64,000 nt of DNA from Paenibacillus sp. 32352 (GTDB lineage: Bacteria; Bacillota; Bacilli; Paenibacillales; NBRC-103111), in assembly GCF_002042965.1 (NCBI RefSeq), contig NZ_MZNT01000015.1:124001-188000 (forward strand). Reading direction: 5' to 3'. Below are positions 8,502-16,526 of this stretch, in pieces (positions within the stretch are counted from its first letter, which is position 1; every line of letters begins with the position of its first letter). Made by a program: the position numbers and the translations under genes. The notes beneath the pieces are model-generated. The model saw only the letters and a program-made list of their open reading frames with translations. It had not been told where the DNA came from and ran no database searches.

Positions 8502-10103
8502 TCAATCTCCATCTTCCTCCTCCTGCTGTGCCCAGCCTCTTGTGTGCTTCGGTTCTCTTTGCGTTCCGGTCGATGGAAGAGAAGGTCTTCTTCTCATGAA
8601 CCACCATGGAACTCTCACGAAGGTATCCTTCCAATCGCTGAACGAGAGAGGGGTCAGTGGAGTAAGGTACGGGGTTCCGAATGACCGCAGAGAGAGCAAG
8701 TGCAGATAGATAAGAATCAATCCGCACGCTATCCCGATCAGCCCGTACATCCCCGCCAGAATCATAATAGGGAAGCGCAGCAATCGGAAGGCTAATCCAA
8801 GATCGTAATGCGGGATAATGAACGAAGCGATCCCCGTTAATGCCACAATAATAACCATCGCCGCGGATACGATCCCCGCTTGCACGGCAGCCGTTCCGAT
8901 AATCAGCGCTCCGATAATGGAGACGGCCTGTCCTATCGATTTGGGGATGCGTATGGCAGCCTCACGCAGTGCCTCGAAAGCCAATTCCATCATGAAAGCC
9001 TCGATCAGCGCGGGAAAGGGGACGACCTCCCGGGAAGAGGTGATCGTAATGAGCAGCCGTTTCGGAATGATCTCCGGATGTACGGTCGTTACCGCAATAT
9101 AAGTGGAGGGCAGCAGCAGCGAGATAAAGATAAACGCAAACCGGATCCATCGGATCCAGGTGGAGGAGATGAACCGTTGGTAATAATCCTCCGCGGATTG
9201 CATCAGCATGAAAAAGGTGACCGGAGCCAGCAAAGCAATCGGCGTACCGTCCACGAGAATAGCGACTCGCCCTTCCAGCAGGGAGGCGCAGACGACATCA
9301 GGTCTTTCGGTATACTGCATTTGAGGAAAGGGGGAGTAGGGATTATCCTCGATAAATTCCTCGATATAGCTGCTTCCCATAATGCCGTCCAATTCGATTT
9401 GAGACAATCTCCGCTTCACTTCCTGCACCAGCTCCGGCTTGCAAATCCCCTGCACGTAGCTAATGGCGACATCAGTACGCGAATGTCTTCCTATCTTCAT
9501 ATACTCCAGCTTGAGATCCGGCGTCTTGAGCCTTCTGCGGATCAGCGTAGTATTCACCTGCAAATTTTCGATAAAAGCTTCCCGCGGACCGCGAATGACG
9601 GACTCGTTGGGTGCTTCGTCAATGGCTCTCTTGGGATAAGAGGTAACGGGCAGATCAAGAACCCGGCAGTCTCCCTCTACCAGAAGCAGTGCGTGGCCTT
9701 CCAATATGGAAAGCAAGCCTTGGTTTAAGGAAGGTGACAGCTGAATTCCGGTAACGGGCAAATGATGCTCGTCGAACATCTGCCGGCAGAAGTCCGCCGT
9801 ATTGCTTGCTTCAATGGCTAGAGCCGCTTGAAGCACTTCCTTTTGCACGGTCTCCTGATCGATCAGGCCTCTAATAAACAAGAGTGCGCAAGGAGTCCCG
9901 CAGCTATGGGTGAAATATTGAATGACGACATCCGCGTCGTCATGGAATTGCTTCTGAAACCATGCGATACGATCGTTCACGCTAACCGATCGATCAAGTG
10001 CATGGGGTTGTTCGGGCTGGACTTTTCTTCCAGGACCGGCTTGACTATGGTTGTTGGCCTTGGTGTGAACGATGTGACGTCTTAGCCAGGAAAAAAGCGG
10101 CAT
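8502..10103 (-). CDS. GerA-type spore germination protein (receptor A subunit)
   Basis: This 533-residue protein has the A-subunit layout: a soluble N-terminal half, the conserved region DEAPNESVIRGPREAFIENL near 175, ERPDVVCASLLEGRVAILVDGTP near 265, then several membrane segments and a Pro-rich conserved patch FGTPYLTPL. It acts with GerB and GerC as a nutrient-sensing channel complex of the spore inner membrane. The start was set at 10103 because GAGGG then lies 7 nt upstream. It is the first gene of the operon, preceded by 160 bp of non-coding DNA carrying two GGTTACCTGG repeats (about 10140 and 10201). Confidence 0.92.
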   Translation of the reverse strand: MPLFSWLRRHIVHTKANNHSQAGPGRKVQPEQPHALDRSVSVNDRIAWFQKQFHDDADVVIQYFTHSCGTPCALLFIRGLIDQETVQKEVLQAALAIEASNTADFCRQMFDEHHLPVTGIQLSPSLNQGLLSILEGHALLLVEGDCRVLDLPVTSYPKRAIDEAPNESVIRGPREAFIENLQVNTTLIRRRLKTPDLKLEYMKIGRHSRTDVAISYVQGICKPELVQEVKRRLSQIELDGIMGSSYIEEFIEDNPYSPFPQMQYTERPDVVCASLLEGRVAILVDGTPIALLAPVTFFMLMQSAEDYYQRFISSTWIRWIRFAFIFISLLLPSTYIAVTTVHPEIIPKRLLITITSSREVVPFPALIEAFMMELAFEALREAAIRIPKSIGQAVSIIGALIIGTAAVQAGIVSAAMVIIVALTGIASFIIPHYDLGLAFRLLRFPIMILAGMYGLIGIACGLILIYLHLLSLRSFGTPYLTPLTPLSFSDWKDTFVRVPWWFMRRRPSLPSTGTQREPKHTRGWAQQEEEDGD

Positions 10104-10265
10104 ACGCATCCCTCATGATCTGTGCTGTTCATGTCTAAATGGTTACCTGGAATGGAATTTTTTATTCTGCACAGCACAAATAGCCATCCCGCGCAGATCA
10201 TGGTTACCTGGGGGGACAGCTATTTCGTTATAGAACCTATCTAGGGTTCCCGGTATAGAAAAGGG

Positions 10266-11429
10266 TTAACGTCCGCAGCACTTTTTGTATTTTTTGTCGC
10301 TTCCGCAAGGACAAGGGTCATTTCGTCCGACCTTTAATTTTGCCGCAAATGTCACGACATTCGGCTTCATCGGCGATGCTTCTGCCGAGGCATCCTTAGC
10401 AGGAGACAGTTGAGAAGGAGTATATCCCTTTATGGTCCATTGTCTTGTATGGTTATGGAGATCGGCAATATGATCCATGAATGCTTTGACCATATCCAAT
10501 TCATTGATCTCAAGAAGCTGCTGAAGCAGCTTGAACACTTCTGCCGGAGACTGACCGTTGCGGATGGCGTCCACACATTGTTCTACAATAAAGTCCGCCT
10601 CGTCCAAAGAAATGGTATAGTTTTTGCGAATGAAAAGCACAAACGCCTGATAGCTTTCATTGCGGTCGACGAAATTCGGCGCGCCGGCATGCAGCAGCTG
10701 GGCTTTGGTAAATGGATAGTAGGGCACTTGAGGTCTCGACTCTTGCTCGCTTATCACCCTGTCCGGATTTTCTACGCTGCTGTTGGCATAGCCGTACGTA
10801 TCGGTCTTCAGCTCTTCATAGTAGGAGACGGCTTCCTGAAGAATAGCCGTATAATCGCCGAGCTTGATTCGGGCTCCGGTCAGTTGGTTGATTTGCCTTT
10901 CCAGCTCATTCAGGCTGAGAACGCCATAGTAGTAGAGCAAGCCTTGCGTGAGCTTAATCCACTCCGTATTTTTACGGACCTGATCCCGATAAGAAGAACT
11001 GTCCACACGCTTGAAGCATGCTAGCACTTCCTGAGGCATAACCAGTGTCTTGTCTCCATTGTACGTACCTGTACAAAGAATTCCTCTTTGCTTGAAGTAT
11101 TCCAGCTGGTGCATTTCGAGTGGCCTGAAGCCATGTCCGCCGCGGTCCGCCAGCTGCTTCAATAGTTGGTAGCGGGTTTCATCGAAGGCTTGAAGCAGCT
11201 GCGGAAGCGCTGCAGGCAGTTGCTCTACCAGCACATCTATCAGCTCTTGCTTCTTCAAGGAGCTTGCTCCTTTGATCCCCAGGTTCATACGAATGGTCGA
11301 CAGCTCCGGTTTAGTAAGCTTGGCAAAATAATCGGAAAGTGTAACCGGCACCTGAATATTGGGCCAACGCTTTTCTTCCTCTTTCAACAGCATCTTCTGA
11401 TCGGTTTCGCTCAGATGCTTGTCCATCAT
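10266..11429 (-). CDS. SEC-C motif protein with SAP/Rho-N-like segment
   Basis: This 387-residue protein ends in a SEC-C zinc-binding motif (VGRNDPCPCGSDKKYKKCCG), the same metal site found at the end of SecA. Near residues 40-80 there is a helical segment (PELSTIRMNLGIKGASSLKK, then ELIDVLVEQLP) that looks like a SAP or Rho N-terminal domain, suggesting nucleic-acid contact. The middle is helical and unrecognised. The start at 11429 was chosen for the AAAGGATG site 5 nt upstream; a second ATG follows at 11426. Function unknown. Confidence 0.75.
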   Translation of the reverse strand: MMDKHLSETDQKMLLKEEEKRWPNIQVPVTLSDYFAKLTKPELSTIRMNLGIKGASSLKKQELIDVLVEQLPAALPQLLQAFDETRYQLLKQLADRGGHGFRPLEMHQLEYFKQRGILCTGTYNGDKTLVMPQEVLACFKRVDSSSYRDQVRKNTEWIKLTQGLLYYYGVLSLNELERQINQLTGARIKLGDYTAILQEAVSYYEELKTDTYGYANSSVENPDRVISEQESRPQVPYYPFTKAQLLHAGAPNFVDRNESYQAFVLFIRKNYTISLDEADFIVEQCVDAIRNGQSPAEVFKLLQQLLEINELDMVKAFMDHIADLHNHTRQWTIKGYTPSQLSPAKDASAEASPMKPNVVTFAAKLKVGRNDPCPCGSDKKYKKCCGR

Positions 11430-11605
11430 GTATTCATCCTTTCTGAGCAGGTAAAAGCCCCATCCGAAATTGAGTTTAGCTTGGATGGGTTTTATTGCAA
11501 CCTTATTTTGGATCCGTTCTTCATCCAATCACACTTGATAAAACATAGAGCGTGTGATAACTGCTCAAATGTAATTATATAGCATAATAAAATAAATTTT
11601 AAGCG

Positions 11606-11689
11606 AATAGGCGAAATTGTCAAACTTTCTGGCCAAAATCGCCGTTTTTTGTCGTTTGAACGGTGATTTTGTAGTAAAATGAGCCTATT
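11606..11689. other. Nested hairpin element in the 337-bp gap between hisS and the SEC-C gene
   Basis: An outer stem AATAGGC (11606-11612) pairs with GCCTATT (11683-11689) and encloses a 12-bp hairpin AAAATCGCCGTT (11635-11646) with AACGGTGATTTT (11659-11670). It lies downstream of hisS and upstream of the SEC-C gene, both on the minus strand, so it may be the hisS terminator or a leader structure of the next gene. No T run follows directly. I see nothing else in this gap. Confidence 0.45.
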
Positions 11690-11766
11690 TTACGTAGTTT
11701 ACCCATATTTATTCGGATCCATCAACGAACTGTGGGAATTTAGACCGCTCTTTCTCTTTCGGATGC

Positions 11767-13050
11767 TCAGAGTGCCTGTTTCTGAAGGATGAGCAGAGCC
11801 TTCTCTATAGATAGTACTGCTTCTGTCATCTCCACCATGTCCTTCAAACGAATCCTGTTATCACGGGCTTCATCCTCTCCAACCAGGATAACATACCGGA
11901 TTCCTTGGGATGCGGCGGCGGCAAGCAACTTCTTCAATTTCCTTCGGCTGGTGTCCAGCCCGGTGCGAATTCCATTCGTTCGCAGCTCGGACGCTGCAAG
12001 CAGAGCCTCGGGAATGGTATTCCCTATGGGAATAACCAACGCTAATGGTGCCTTGGTTTCCAAGGGGCGGCTCTGCAGCATCGCCATTATGGACTCCATT
12101 CCGAATGAGATGCCGACAGTCGGGTAGTGAACATCCTCGCGCCCGATCAGCCTGCCGATGATGGCGTCATAACGCCCGCCCCCGCCCAGGCTGGAGGTGA
12201 AGGAACCGGATGCGTCGAAGATTTCATACACTGTCCCGGTATAAAAGGAGAGGCCGCGCGATAAAAAGGGATCGAAGCTGCAAGTCGGCTCCAGCCCAAG
12301 CCTGGAGATGAGCTCCTGTAAGGCCCGGATCTCCCTGTATCCTGCAGAATCACGGATATCGTAACGTTCCAGGATTTGCTCCATACTTGGGTTGTTCCAC
12401 TCGATCAGCTCGGTCATGGAACGGATTGCTTGAGGGGCCAAGCCTTTGCCGATCAGCTCTTGGACAACTCCATCGGCTCCGATTTTGGCGATTTTATCCA
12501 GCGTTAGCATGACCGTCGGTTTGGTCTCCGGCGCCACGCCGAGCTTTTCCAGAAGATCACCCAGGAACTGCCGGTTATTCCACCGGAGCGTAATCGGGAT
12601 ATTCAGCCGCTTGAACACCTCGACGGCAACCTGCATTAATTCGGCCTCCGCCTCGGGGCCTTCAATTCCGACTATATCCACATCGCATTGTAAAAATTCA
12701 CGCAGGCGTCCGCGTTTGACGGGCCCATCACGGAACACCTTGCCTATTTCATATCTCTTGTAAGGAAGCTCGATACCCGGGTTCAAAGCAATGACCTTGG
12801 CGAAGGGAATCGTCAGATCATAGCGAAGGCCGAGGCTGCGTGAGCCTTGATCCGTCAGCCGATACATCTCTTTCAGAATCTCATCGCCGCCTGCATATTT
12901 GGATGTCAGCAGATCAAGCTCGTTGAGGATCGTTGACTCCATTCCTTCAAAATCATACAGCTCGAACACTTCCTGAAGTACGGATTGCACCTGTTTTCGC
13001 AGCGCCTGCTCTTTTCCAAAGAAATCGTAGGTTCCTTTTACATTTTGCAT
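11767..13050 (-). CDS. hisS: Histidyl-tRNA synthetase (HisS-type)
   Basis: This 427-residue class II enzyme charges tRNA-His. Visible motifs are NVKGTYDFFGKE at the N-terminus, LRYDLTIPFAKVIA near 74, motif 2 YKRYEIGKVFRDGPVKRGRL near 103, the HisRS signature RGLSFYTGTVYEIFD near 265, motif 3 GGRYDAIIGRLIG near 295, and a C-terminal anticodon-binding domain. Because it retains the catalytic motifs and the anticodon domain, it is a synthetase rather than HisZ. The start was set at 13050 (ATG, AGAGGA 9 nt upstream). It is preceded by a candidate His attenuator. Many Bacillota carry two hisS copies; whether this one is the only one is not visible. Confidence 0.92.
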   Translation of the reverse strand: MQNVKGTYDFFGKEQALRKQVQSVLQEVFELYDFEGMESTILNELDLLTSKYAGGDEILKEMYRLTDQGSRSLGLRYDLTIPFAKVIALNPGIELPYKRYEIGKVFRDGPVKRGRLREFLQCDVDIVGIEGPEAEAELMQVAVEVFKRLNIPITLRWNNRQFLGDLLEKLGVAPETKPTVMLTLDKIAKIGADGVVQELIGKGLAPQAIRSMTELIEWNNPSMEQILERYDIRDSAGYREIRALQELISRLGLEPTCSFDPFLSRGLSFYTGTVYEIFDASGSFTSSLGGGGRYDAIIGRLIGREDVHYPTVGISFGMESIMAMLQSRPLETKAPLALVIPIGNTIPEALLAASELRTNGIRTGLDTSRRKLKKLLAAAASQGIRYVILVGEDEARDNRIRLKDMVEMTEAVLSIEKALLILQKQAL

Positions 13051-13074
13051 AGCTCCCATTCCTCTCTTCACAAA

Positions 13075-13114
13075 TAAAATAAAAAACGCGCCGGACCTCT
13101 TGGTCCTGCGCGTT
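13075..13114 (-). terminator. Attenuator terminator in the hisS leader
   Basis: On the minus strand, AACGCGC (13114-13108) pairs with GCGCGTT (13091-13085), and an inner GGACC/GGTCC stem closes an AAGA loop. A run of T follows. It sits 25-60 nt before the hisS start codon, so it would stop transcription before the gene. Confidence 0.85.
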
Positions 13115-13224
13115 CGGTATGCCGCAGGGAGGCCAACGCGAGAAGCGTTAGCCCACCCCGAAAATGTACAGGTGTGCTAACGCTGCTTGTAATGATGCAA
13201 TTGTTGTAACAGGGTGGTGTTCAT
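13085..13224 (-). promoter_or_regulatory. Leader-peptide attenuator of hisS with alternative hairpins
   Basis: Five pairable segments follow in order on the minus strand: 1 = GCGTTAGC (13183-13176, covering the end of the leader ORF), 2 = GGCTAACGC (13153-13145), 3 = CGCGTTGGCC (13140-13131), 4 = AACGCGC (13114-13108), 5 = GCGCGTT (13091-13085). Pairs 1:2, 2:3, 3:4 and 4:5 are all possible. A ribosome stalled at the two His codons would leave segment 1 free, giving 1:2 and the antiterminator 3:4. A ribosome at the stop codon would cover segment 1, giving 2:3 and the terminator 4:5. This is the classical attenuation logic. No T-box consensus was found on this strand. Confidence 0.75.
13177..13224 (-). 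CDS. his leader peptide, 15 residues with tandem His codons
   Basis: The ORF reads MNTTLLQQLHHYKQR, with His codons CAT CAT at positions 10 and 11, then TAG. It starts with ATG at 13224 behind a GAAGGGAT ribosome binding site 8 nt away. Its last codons overlap attenuator segment 1, as expected for a translated leader that senses charged tRNA-His. No other role is likely for so short a peptide. Confidence 0.75.
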   Translation of the reverse strand: MNTTLLQQLHHYKQR

Positions 13225-13433
13225 GATTTCAAATCCCTTCAACAATGGTTGAAAAAGATTATAGCAAGATCTTGAAGGTGATGCAAGGGGAGGGAAAGGC
13301 TTTATCGCGAATGGGACCACAAAATGGGCAATTTATTCAGTAGCCAAGCAACAGAACGGAATGACGGAATACAATATAGGCATACACCTTGTTAAGAAGA
13401 CGATATTGCTTACATCCGGCAGGAGGTGGGTCC

Positions 13434-13976
13434 ATGAAGCTGAATCATCAAAAAGCCTGTGTGGTGTTCAATAAATTGCTGGTCAATAATATTGAAGATT
13501 CATCCGGTATTTTTATCGGTACCAACCAGGCCATCGGCTGGTCCTCTTACAGCAAAAGCAATCAGGGGTTTGGCAGCTTAAGCGGCTCTACCATGACCCA
13601 TGCAGTAAGTGTTGTGCAGGATTCGGATTTGATTGACGCCCCCTTTGAGGATATGAGATACATCACGCTTGCGGAGACCGGCAGCTCCATGCAGCAATGC
13701 GCCATAGATTTTAACGCTATCCATGCCAACGTGTTAAACAATGGCTCGGCCATGGACTTGGGAGATAACAAACCATTAGGCTGGAGAACCGCACGGAAAG
13801 TCAACTACGGCTTTGGAAAAAGCCTGGGCCGCAATCAGGTAAAGAAAGTCGCCAGCATGGTTCTCGACGACGATGTGATTGACGCGCCATTTCGCAATGA
13901 AGGAATCATTAATGAACATGTTCAACACGTGGAGAAAAACATCCGGATTACCCAGAAGCCAAACCATAACGGGTAG
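13434..13976 (+). CDS. Tandem GerPA/GerPF-domain spore protein
   Basis: This 180-residue protein holds two copies of the GerPA/GerPF-type domain, about residues 5-70 (NNIEDSSGIFIGTNQAIGW, NQGFGSLSG, DSDLIDAP) and 85-150 (NVLNNGSAMDLGDNKPLGW, NYGFGKSLG, DDDVIDAP). Single-domain GerP proteins are about 65-75 residues and form a coat-associated complex that lets germinants reach the inner membrane. The start was set at 13434, 6 nt after AGGAGGTGGG. It opens a run of eight co-directional genes (13.4-16.9 kb). Confidence 0.8.
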   Translation: MKLNHQKACVVFNKLLVNNIEDSSGIFIGTNQAIGWSSYSKSNQGFGSLSGSTMTHAVSVVQDSDLIDAPFEDMRYITLAETGSSMQQCAIDFNAIHANVLNNGSAMDLGDNKPLGWRTARKVNYGFGKSLGRNQVKKVASMVLDDDVIDAPFRNEGIINEHVQHVEKNIRITQKPNHNG

Positions 13977-14064
13977 GGGCAAGCCGCACGGCATCCATAG
14001 GCTGTAACCTAAATAGAGGGACTGAATACTATAAGGCATAGGCCTTTGTCGGGGGTGAACCATT

Positions 14065-14316
14065 GTGGCCGTTATTATTTCTTTGGCTGCCGGTGCGATC
14101 AATGTGAATACATTGAACAGAGGTTCTGTCATAGCTGTCGGAGAAATCTCCCAGCCCGGTTGGAACCAGAACGGAAAGACAAACTACGGAAACGGTCAAT
14201 TATTCGGAGCTAATATTGAGGCCGGCTTTGTATCCACTCTGTTTGACAGCGATGTCGTGGATAATCCGATTACGGAAATTGAACCGGCTCCATCCATTCA
14301 ATCCCAAGTGCTATAA
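14065..14316 (+). CDS. GerPA/GerPF family spore germination protein
   Basis: This 83-residue single-domain protein has the family pattern: hydrophobic start AVIISLAAGAINVNTLN, then GSVIAVGE, the GWNQNGKTNYGNGQLFG core and DSDVVDNPI. It starts with GTG at 14065 behind GGGGGTGA. It lies 88 bp after the tandem-domain gene and is probably in the same operon. It probably acts in the spore coat for germinant access, by family analogy. Confidence 0.78.
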   Translation: MAVIISLAAGAINVNTLNRGSVIAVGEISQPGWNQNGKTNYGNGQLFGANIEAGFVSTLFDSDVVDNPITEIEPAPSIQSQVL

Positions 14317-14354
14317 TGAGGGATAGATAACAGCATGAGAGGAGAGAGAGGTCT

Positions 14355-14657
14355 GTGAGTAATAAGAAACCAGTCACCTGCCTGCGCTGCTCCAAAACAG
14401 CCAATGAGAACGATAAGTTCTGTATTGATTGCGGCGCTCCCCTACAAAACCGCTGCTCTGACGAGCCTGGCTTATTAAAAAAAGGTTGTTCGCATCTCAA
14501 TGTGCAAAACGCCGCCTTCTGTGCCAAATGCGGAGAACCGACGCTGTTTCAGCTTCACGGGCTCATCACCCCGATCTACGATAACGCGAATAAGCCGCTT
14601 TTTAGCCGGATCAACCATTTGCAGCAGGCATTAAAAAACAATATGTTCGGGGACTAA
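14355..14657 (+). CDS. Double zinc-ribbon protein in the GerP-like operon
   Basis: This 100-residue protein has two Cys4 zinc ribbons: CLRCSKTANENDKFCIDCG near residue 9, then a single Cys and CAKCG near 57. The C-terminal 40 residues are a short helical tail. The GTG start at 14355 follows GGAGAGAGAGG. It begins 38 bp after the GerPA/PF-like gene. The role is unknown; it may be a structural spore protein or an assembly factor. Confidence 0.65.
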   Translation: MSNKKPVTCLRCSKTANENDKFCIDCGAPLQNRCSDEPGLLKKGCSHLNVQNAAFCAKCGEPTLFQLHGLITPIYDNANKPLFSRINHLQQALKNNMFGD

Positions 14658-14740
14658 ACTGCTTCGGCTAAAGCCGGCAGACGGTAAGCAGCAGGATTCA
14701 TTCAGGACGGATAGCTTTTTCTGAAAGGCTGTGAAACATT

Positions 14741-15187
14741 ATGGACCCTACCCGGAATTCCATCAAGAGCTGGCAGGAGCTGCAGAGGGCCCTGATCGAG
14801 CAATTCCCTCTTCCTGCCGGAAATACCGGAATTGAAAAATTCGTGCATAAAACCCTCAAAAACTTCGTACAGCACTCCATACCCCACTCAGCGGGATACG
14901 ACCCCTTTTCGACGGAGGATAGCCTTGAGTATGAGCTGTTTGAAAGCCAAAGGGTGATTTTCCTGCACTGTAAAATCCCGGAGGGCATGTCCAGCAGCAA
15001 TCTTCGTTTTTTTGCCAACAGGCATACCTGCAAAATAGAATTTATGGGGGGCACCCAGGAAATCAGACTGCCCAGCGACATATCGCCGGCCCAGGCCAGC
15101 GCAAGACAAGACGGCGATGTGATTGAGGTGCAGCTGCCCAAATCGCGGCATCAAGAGCCGTTTCATGAAATAACCATTCGGGAGTAG
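14741..15187 (+). CDS. Alpha-crystallin/Hsp20-like protein in the GerP-like operon
   Basis: This 148-residue protein has an N-terminal helical part and a C-terminal beta-sandwich that looks like a divergent alpha-crystallin domain: LFESQRVIFLHCKIPEGMSS, then TCKIEFMGGTQEIRLPSDIS, then DGDVIEVQLPK. Spore coats of Bacillus contain small heat-shock proteins such as CotM and CotP. Assignment rests on strand pattern and on the neighbouring clear Hsp20 gene, so it is moderate. Confidence 0.55.
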   Translation: MDPTRNSIKSWQELQRALIEQFPLPAGNTGIEKFVHKTLKNFVQHSIPHSAGYDPFSTEDSLEYELFESQRVIFLHCKIPEGMSSSNLRFFANRHTCKIEFMGGTQEIRLPSDISPAQASARQDGDVIEVQLPKSRHQEPFHEITIRE

Positions 15188-15356
15188 GCGGCTGATAGGG
15201 GAGCGCATCAAGATGTTGACCGGCACCGGGATATCCCATGTCGCGTCTGCTTTATATAGGACAAGCCGGCGGGGAGGCATGGAGCATCATTTCTTTTCTT
15301 GTACATATACATAGATAATGATAAAAGCAACTGTCAGAGCGTGGTGATGTCGGCTG

Positions 15357-15797
15357 GTGGATAAGGAAAAAACAAATCCGATGAAGGAAGTGCATACGTT
15401 TCATAAGCAGGCCAGCGAAGTGTTGGGGGAGGAGTTCTGGCAGGATATCGCCGAGATGATTCCTAAGACGGGTCCGCGTGTTGATATTTATCATACCCAC
15501 ACCGCCGTAGTCGTGCTTGCCGAAATTCCAGGTCTCAGCTCTCCGGATCAACTCGGCATCTTTCTTCAAGGGCAGAACCTTGTGCTGGAAGGGGAAATTC
15601 CCTGTACATATCCAGTCACCGAGAATCGGATCACCTTGAATGAACGGTTCTTCGGGCCATTCCGGCGGGTTCTGCCGATGCCTAAGCCGGTATGCGCAGA
15701 CAGGATCACCGCTAAATATAGCAGAGGCTTGCTTCTGATTGAGCTGCAAATTGAAGCCTCCGTACAGCAGACACAGATCCCGATCGATTTTACTTGA
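15357..15797 (+). CDS. Hsp20/alpha-crystallin family protein
   Basis: This 146-residue protein has a recognisable alpha-crystallin domain at about 40-135: PRVDIYHTHTAVVVLAEIPG, then LVLEGEIP, then the hallmark ERFFGPFRRVLPMPKPV and AKYSRGLLLIELQ. The start is GTG at 15357, or ATG at 15381; neither has an ideal site. Small heat-shock proteins hold unfolded clients and also occur as coat proteins (CotM/CotP type). Its place between GerP-type genes suggests a coat assembly role, which is inference. Confidence 0.75.
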   Translation: MDKEKTNPMKEVHTFHKQASEVLGEEFWQDIAEMIPKTGPRVDIYHTHTAVVVLAEIPGLSSPDQLGIFLQGQNLVLEGEIPCTYPVTENRITLNERFFGPFRRVLPMPKPVCADRITAKYSRGLLLIELQIEASVQQTQIPIDFT

Positions 15798-15839
15798 ACC
15801 TTTCTTCTAGGGCAAAAAAGAACGCGAGGTGGGTAAAAG

Positions 15840-16064
15840 GTGGTACGAATCCATTTCTATGATCTTCAAATTGGAACGGTGTCCAGCTCGTCAGGCATTT
15901 TCCATGGAAGCAACATTCAGTGCAATTATAAGCATAAGGCCAAGCGCAACCAAGCCTTTGGCACAGTCAACGGAAAGAATCTTCTTATCACCGGTCTACA
16001 AGCGTCTTTAAGGGATGATGATCAATTCGATACTGTATCAACGACCAAGTTACGAAACATGTGA
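15840..16064 (+). CDS. GerPA/GerPF-like small spore protein
   Basis: This 74-residue protein carries the GerP-domain pattern (DLQIGTVSSSSGIFHGSNIQ, then KRNQAFGTVNG, then DDDQFDTVS). The GTG start at 15840 has a GAGGTGG site. Its stop codon overlaps the GTG of the next gene (gerPC-like) by 4 bp, so the two are coupled. Confidence 0.7.
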   Translation: MVRIHFYDLQIGTVSSSSGIFHGSNIQCNYKHKAKRNQAFGTVNGKNLLITGLQASLRDDDQFDTVSTTKLRNM

Positions 16065-16498
16065 GTCATATGTTTTGGAAAAAGCGGCCGCCCCAACCCC
16101 AAGCGCTGGCTGTGGAGCTGGATAAACGGTTTCAGGATTTAAACAACCGGTTTAGCCGAATTGAACAATCCCTTGAACAATTAAGAACGAATACGACGCA
16201 GATTACCATCGAAAATGTCCATATTCATCAGCCGGTTGTGGAGAAAATGGAGTATCGTCTGGACAATCTGGATATCGAGCAGCTAAGCGGCTCTCTGAAT
16301 TTGGGGAACAATTTTGGCGCCAAGATCACCCCGGATTCATCTTCCCTGCAGGCCGACATCCGAAGGAGGACGGATTCTGCGGCGCCCTCCGAGCAGCGGC
16401 AGAGCCCCCATAAGGCGAATCCTTCCTCCCAGATGTCGGATCCTCCTTTATCAGGCCTGCAGCGGACGCAAACCGGTTACCGCGTAACCAAAAGCTGA
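16061..16498 (+). CDS. gerPC: GerPC-like spore germination protein
   Basis: This 145-residue protein has an N-terminal coiled coil (about 17-50, DKRFQDLNNRFSRIEQSLEQ), followed by a conserved beta segment (ITIENVHIHQPVVEKMEY, then LDIEQLSGSLNLG) that matches GerPC, and a disordered Ser/Pro/Gln-rich tail. GerPC is the scaffold-like member of the GerP complex. The start is GTG at 16061, overlapping the previous stop; ATG at 16070 is an alternative. Among the genes of this operon it is the one most clearly tied to gerP. Confidence 0.75.
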   Translation: MSHMFWKKRPPQPQALAVELDKRFQDLNNRFSRIEQSLEQLRTNTTQITIENVHIHQPVVEKMEYRLDNLDIEQLSGSLNLGNNFGAKITPDSSSLQADIRRRTDSAAPSEQRQSPHKANPSSQMSDPPLSGLQRTQTGYRVTKS

Positions 16499-16526
16499 TC
16501 AGCGACTCATTCCAGGATGGGAGGTT

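Noticed and set aside
8880..9728. A 282-codon open frame antisense to gerA
   Set aside because: The gerA frame has full family conservation; the antisense product is low-quality and rich in charged repeats.
13177..13260. T-box riboswitch upstream of hisS
   Set aside because: No stem I/AGTA-type elements or T-box consensus on the minus strand; an AGGGTGG-like string occurs only on the plus strand and in the wrong orientation.
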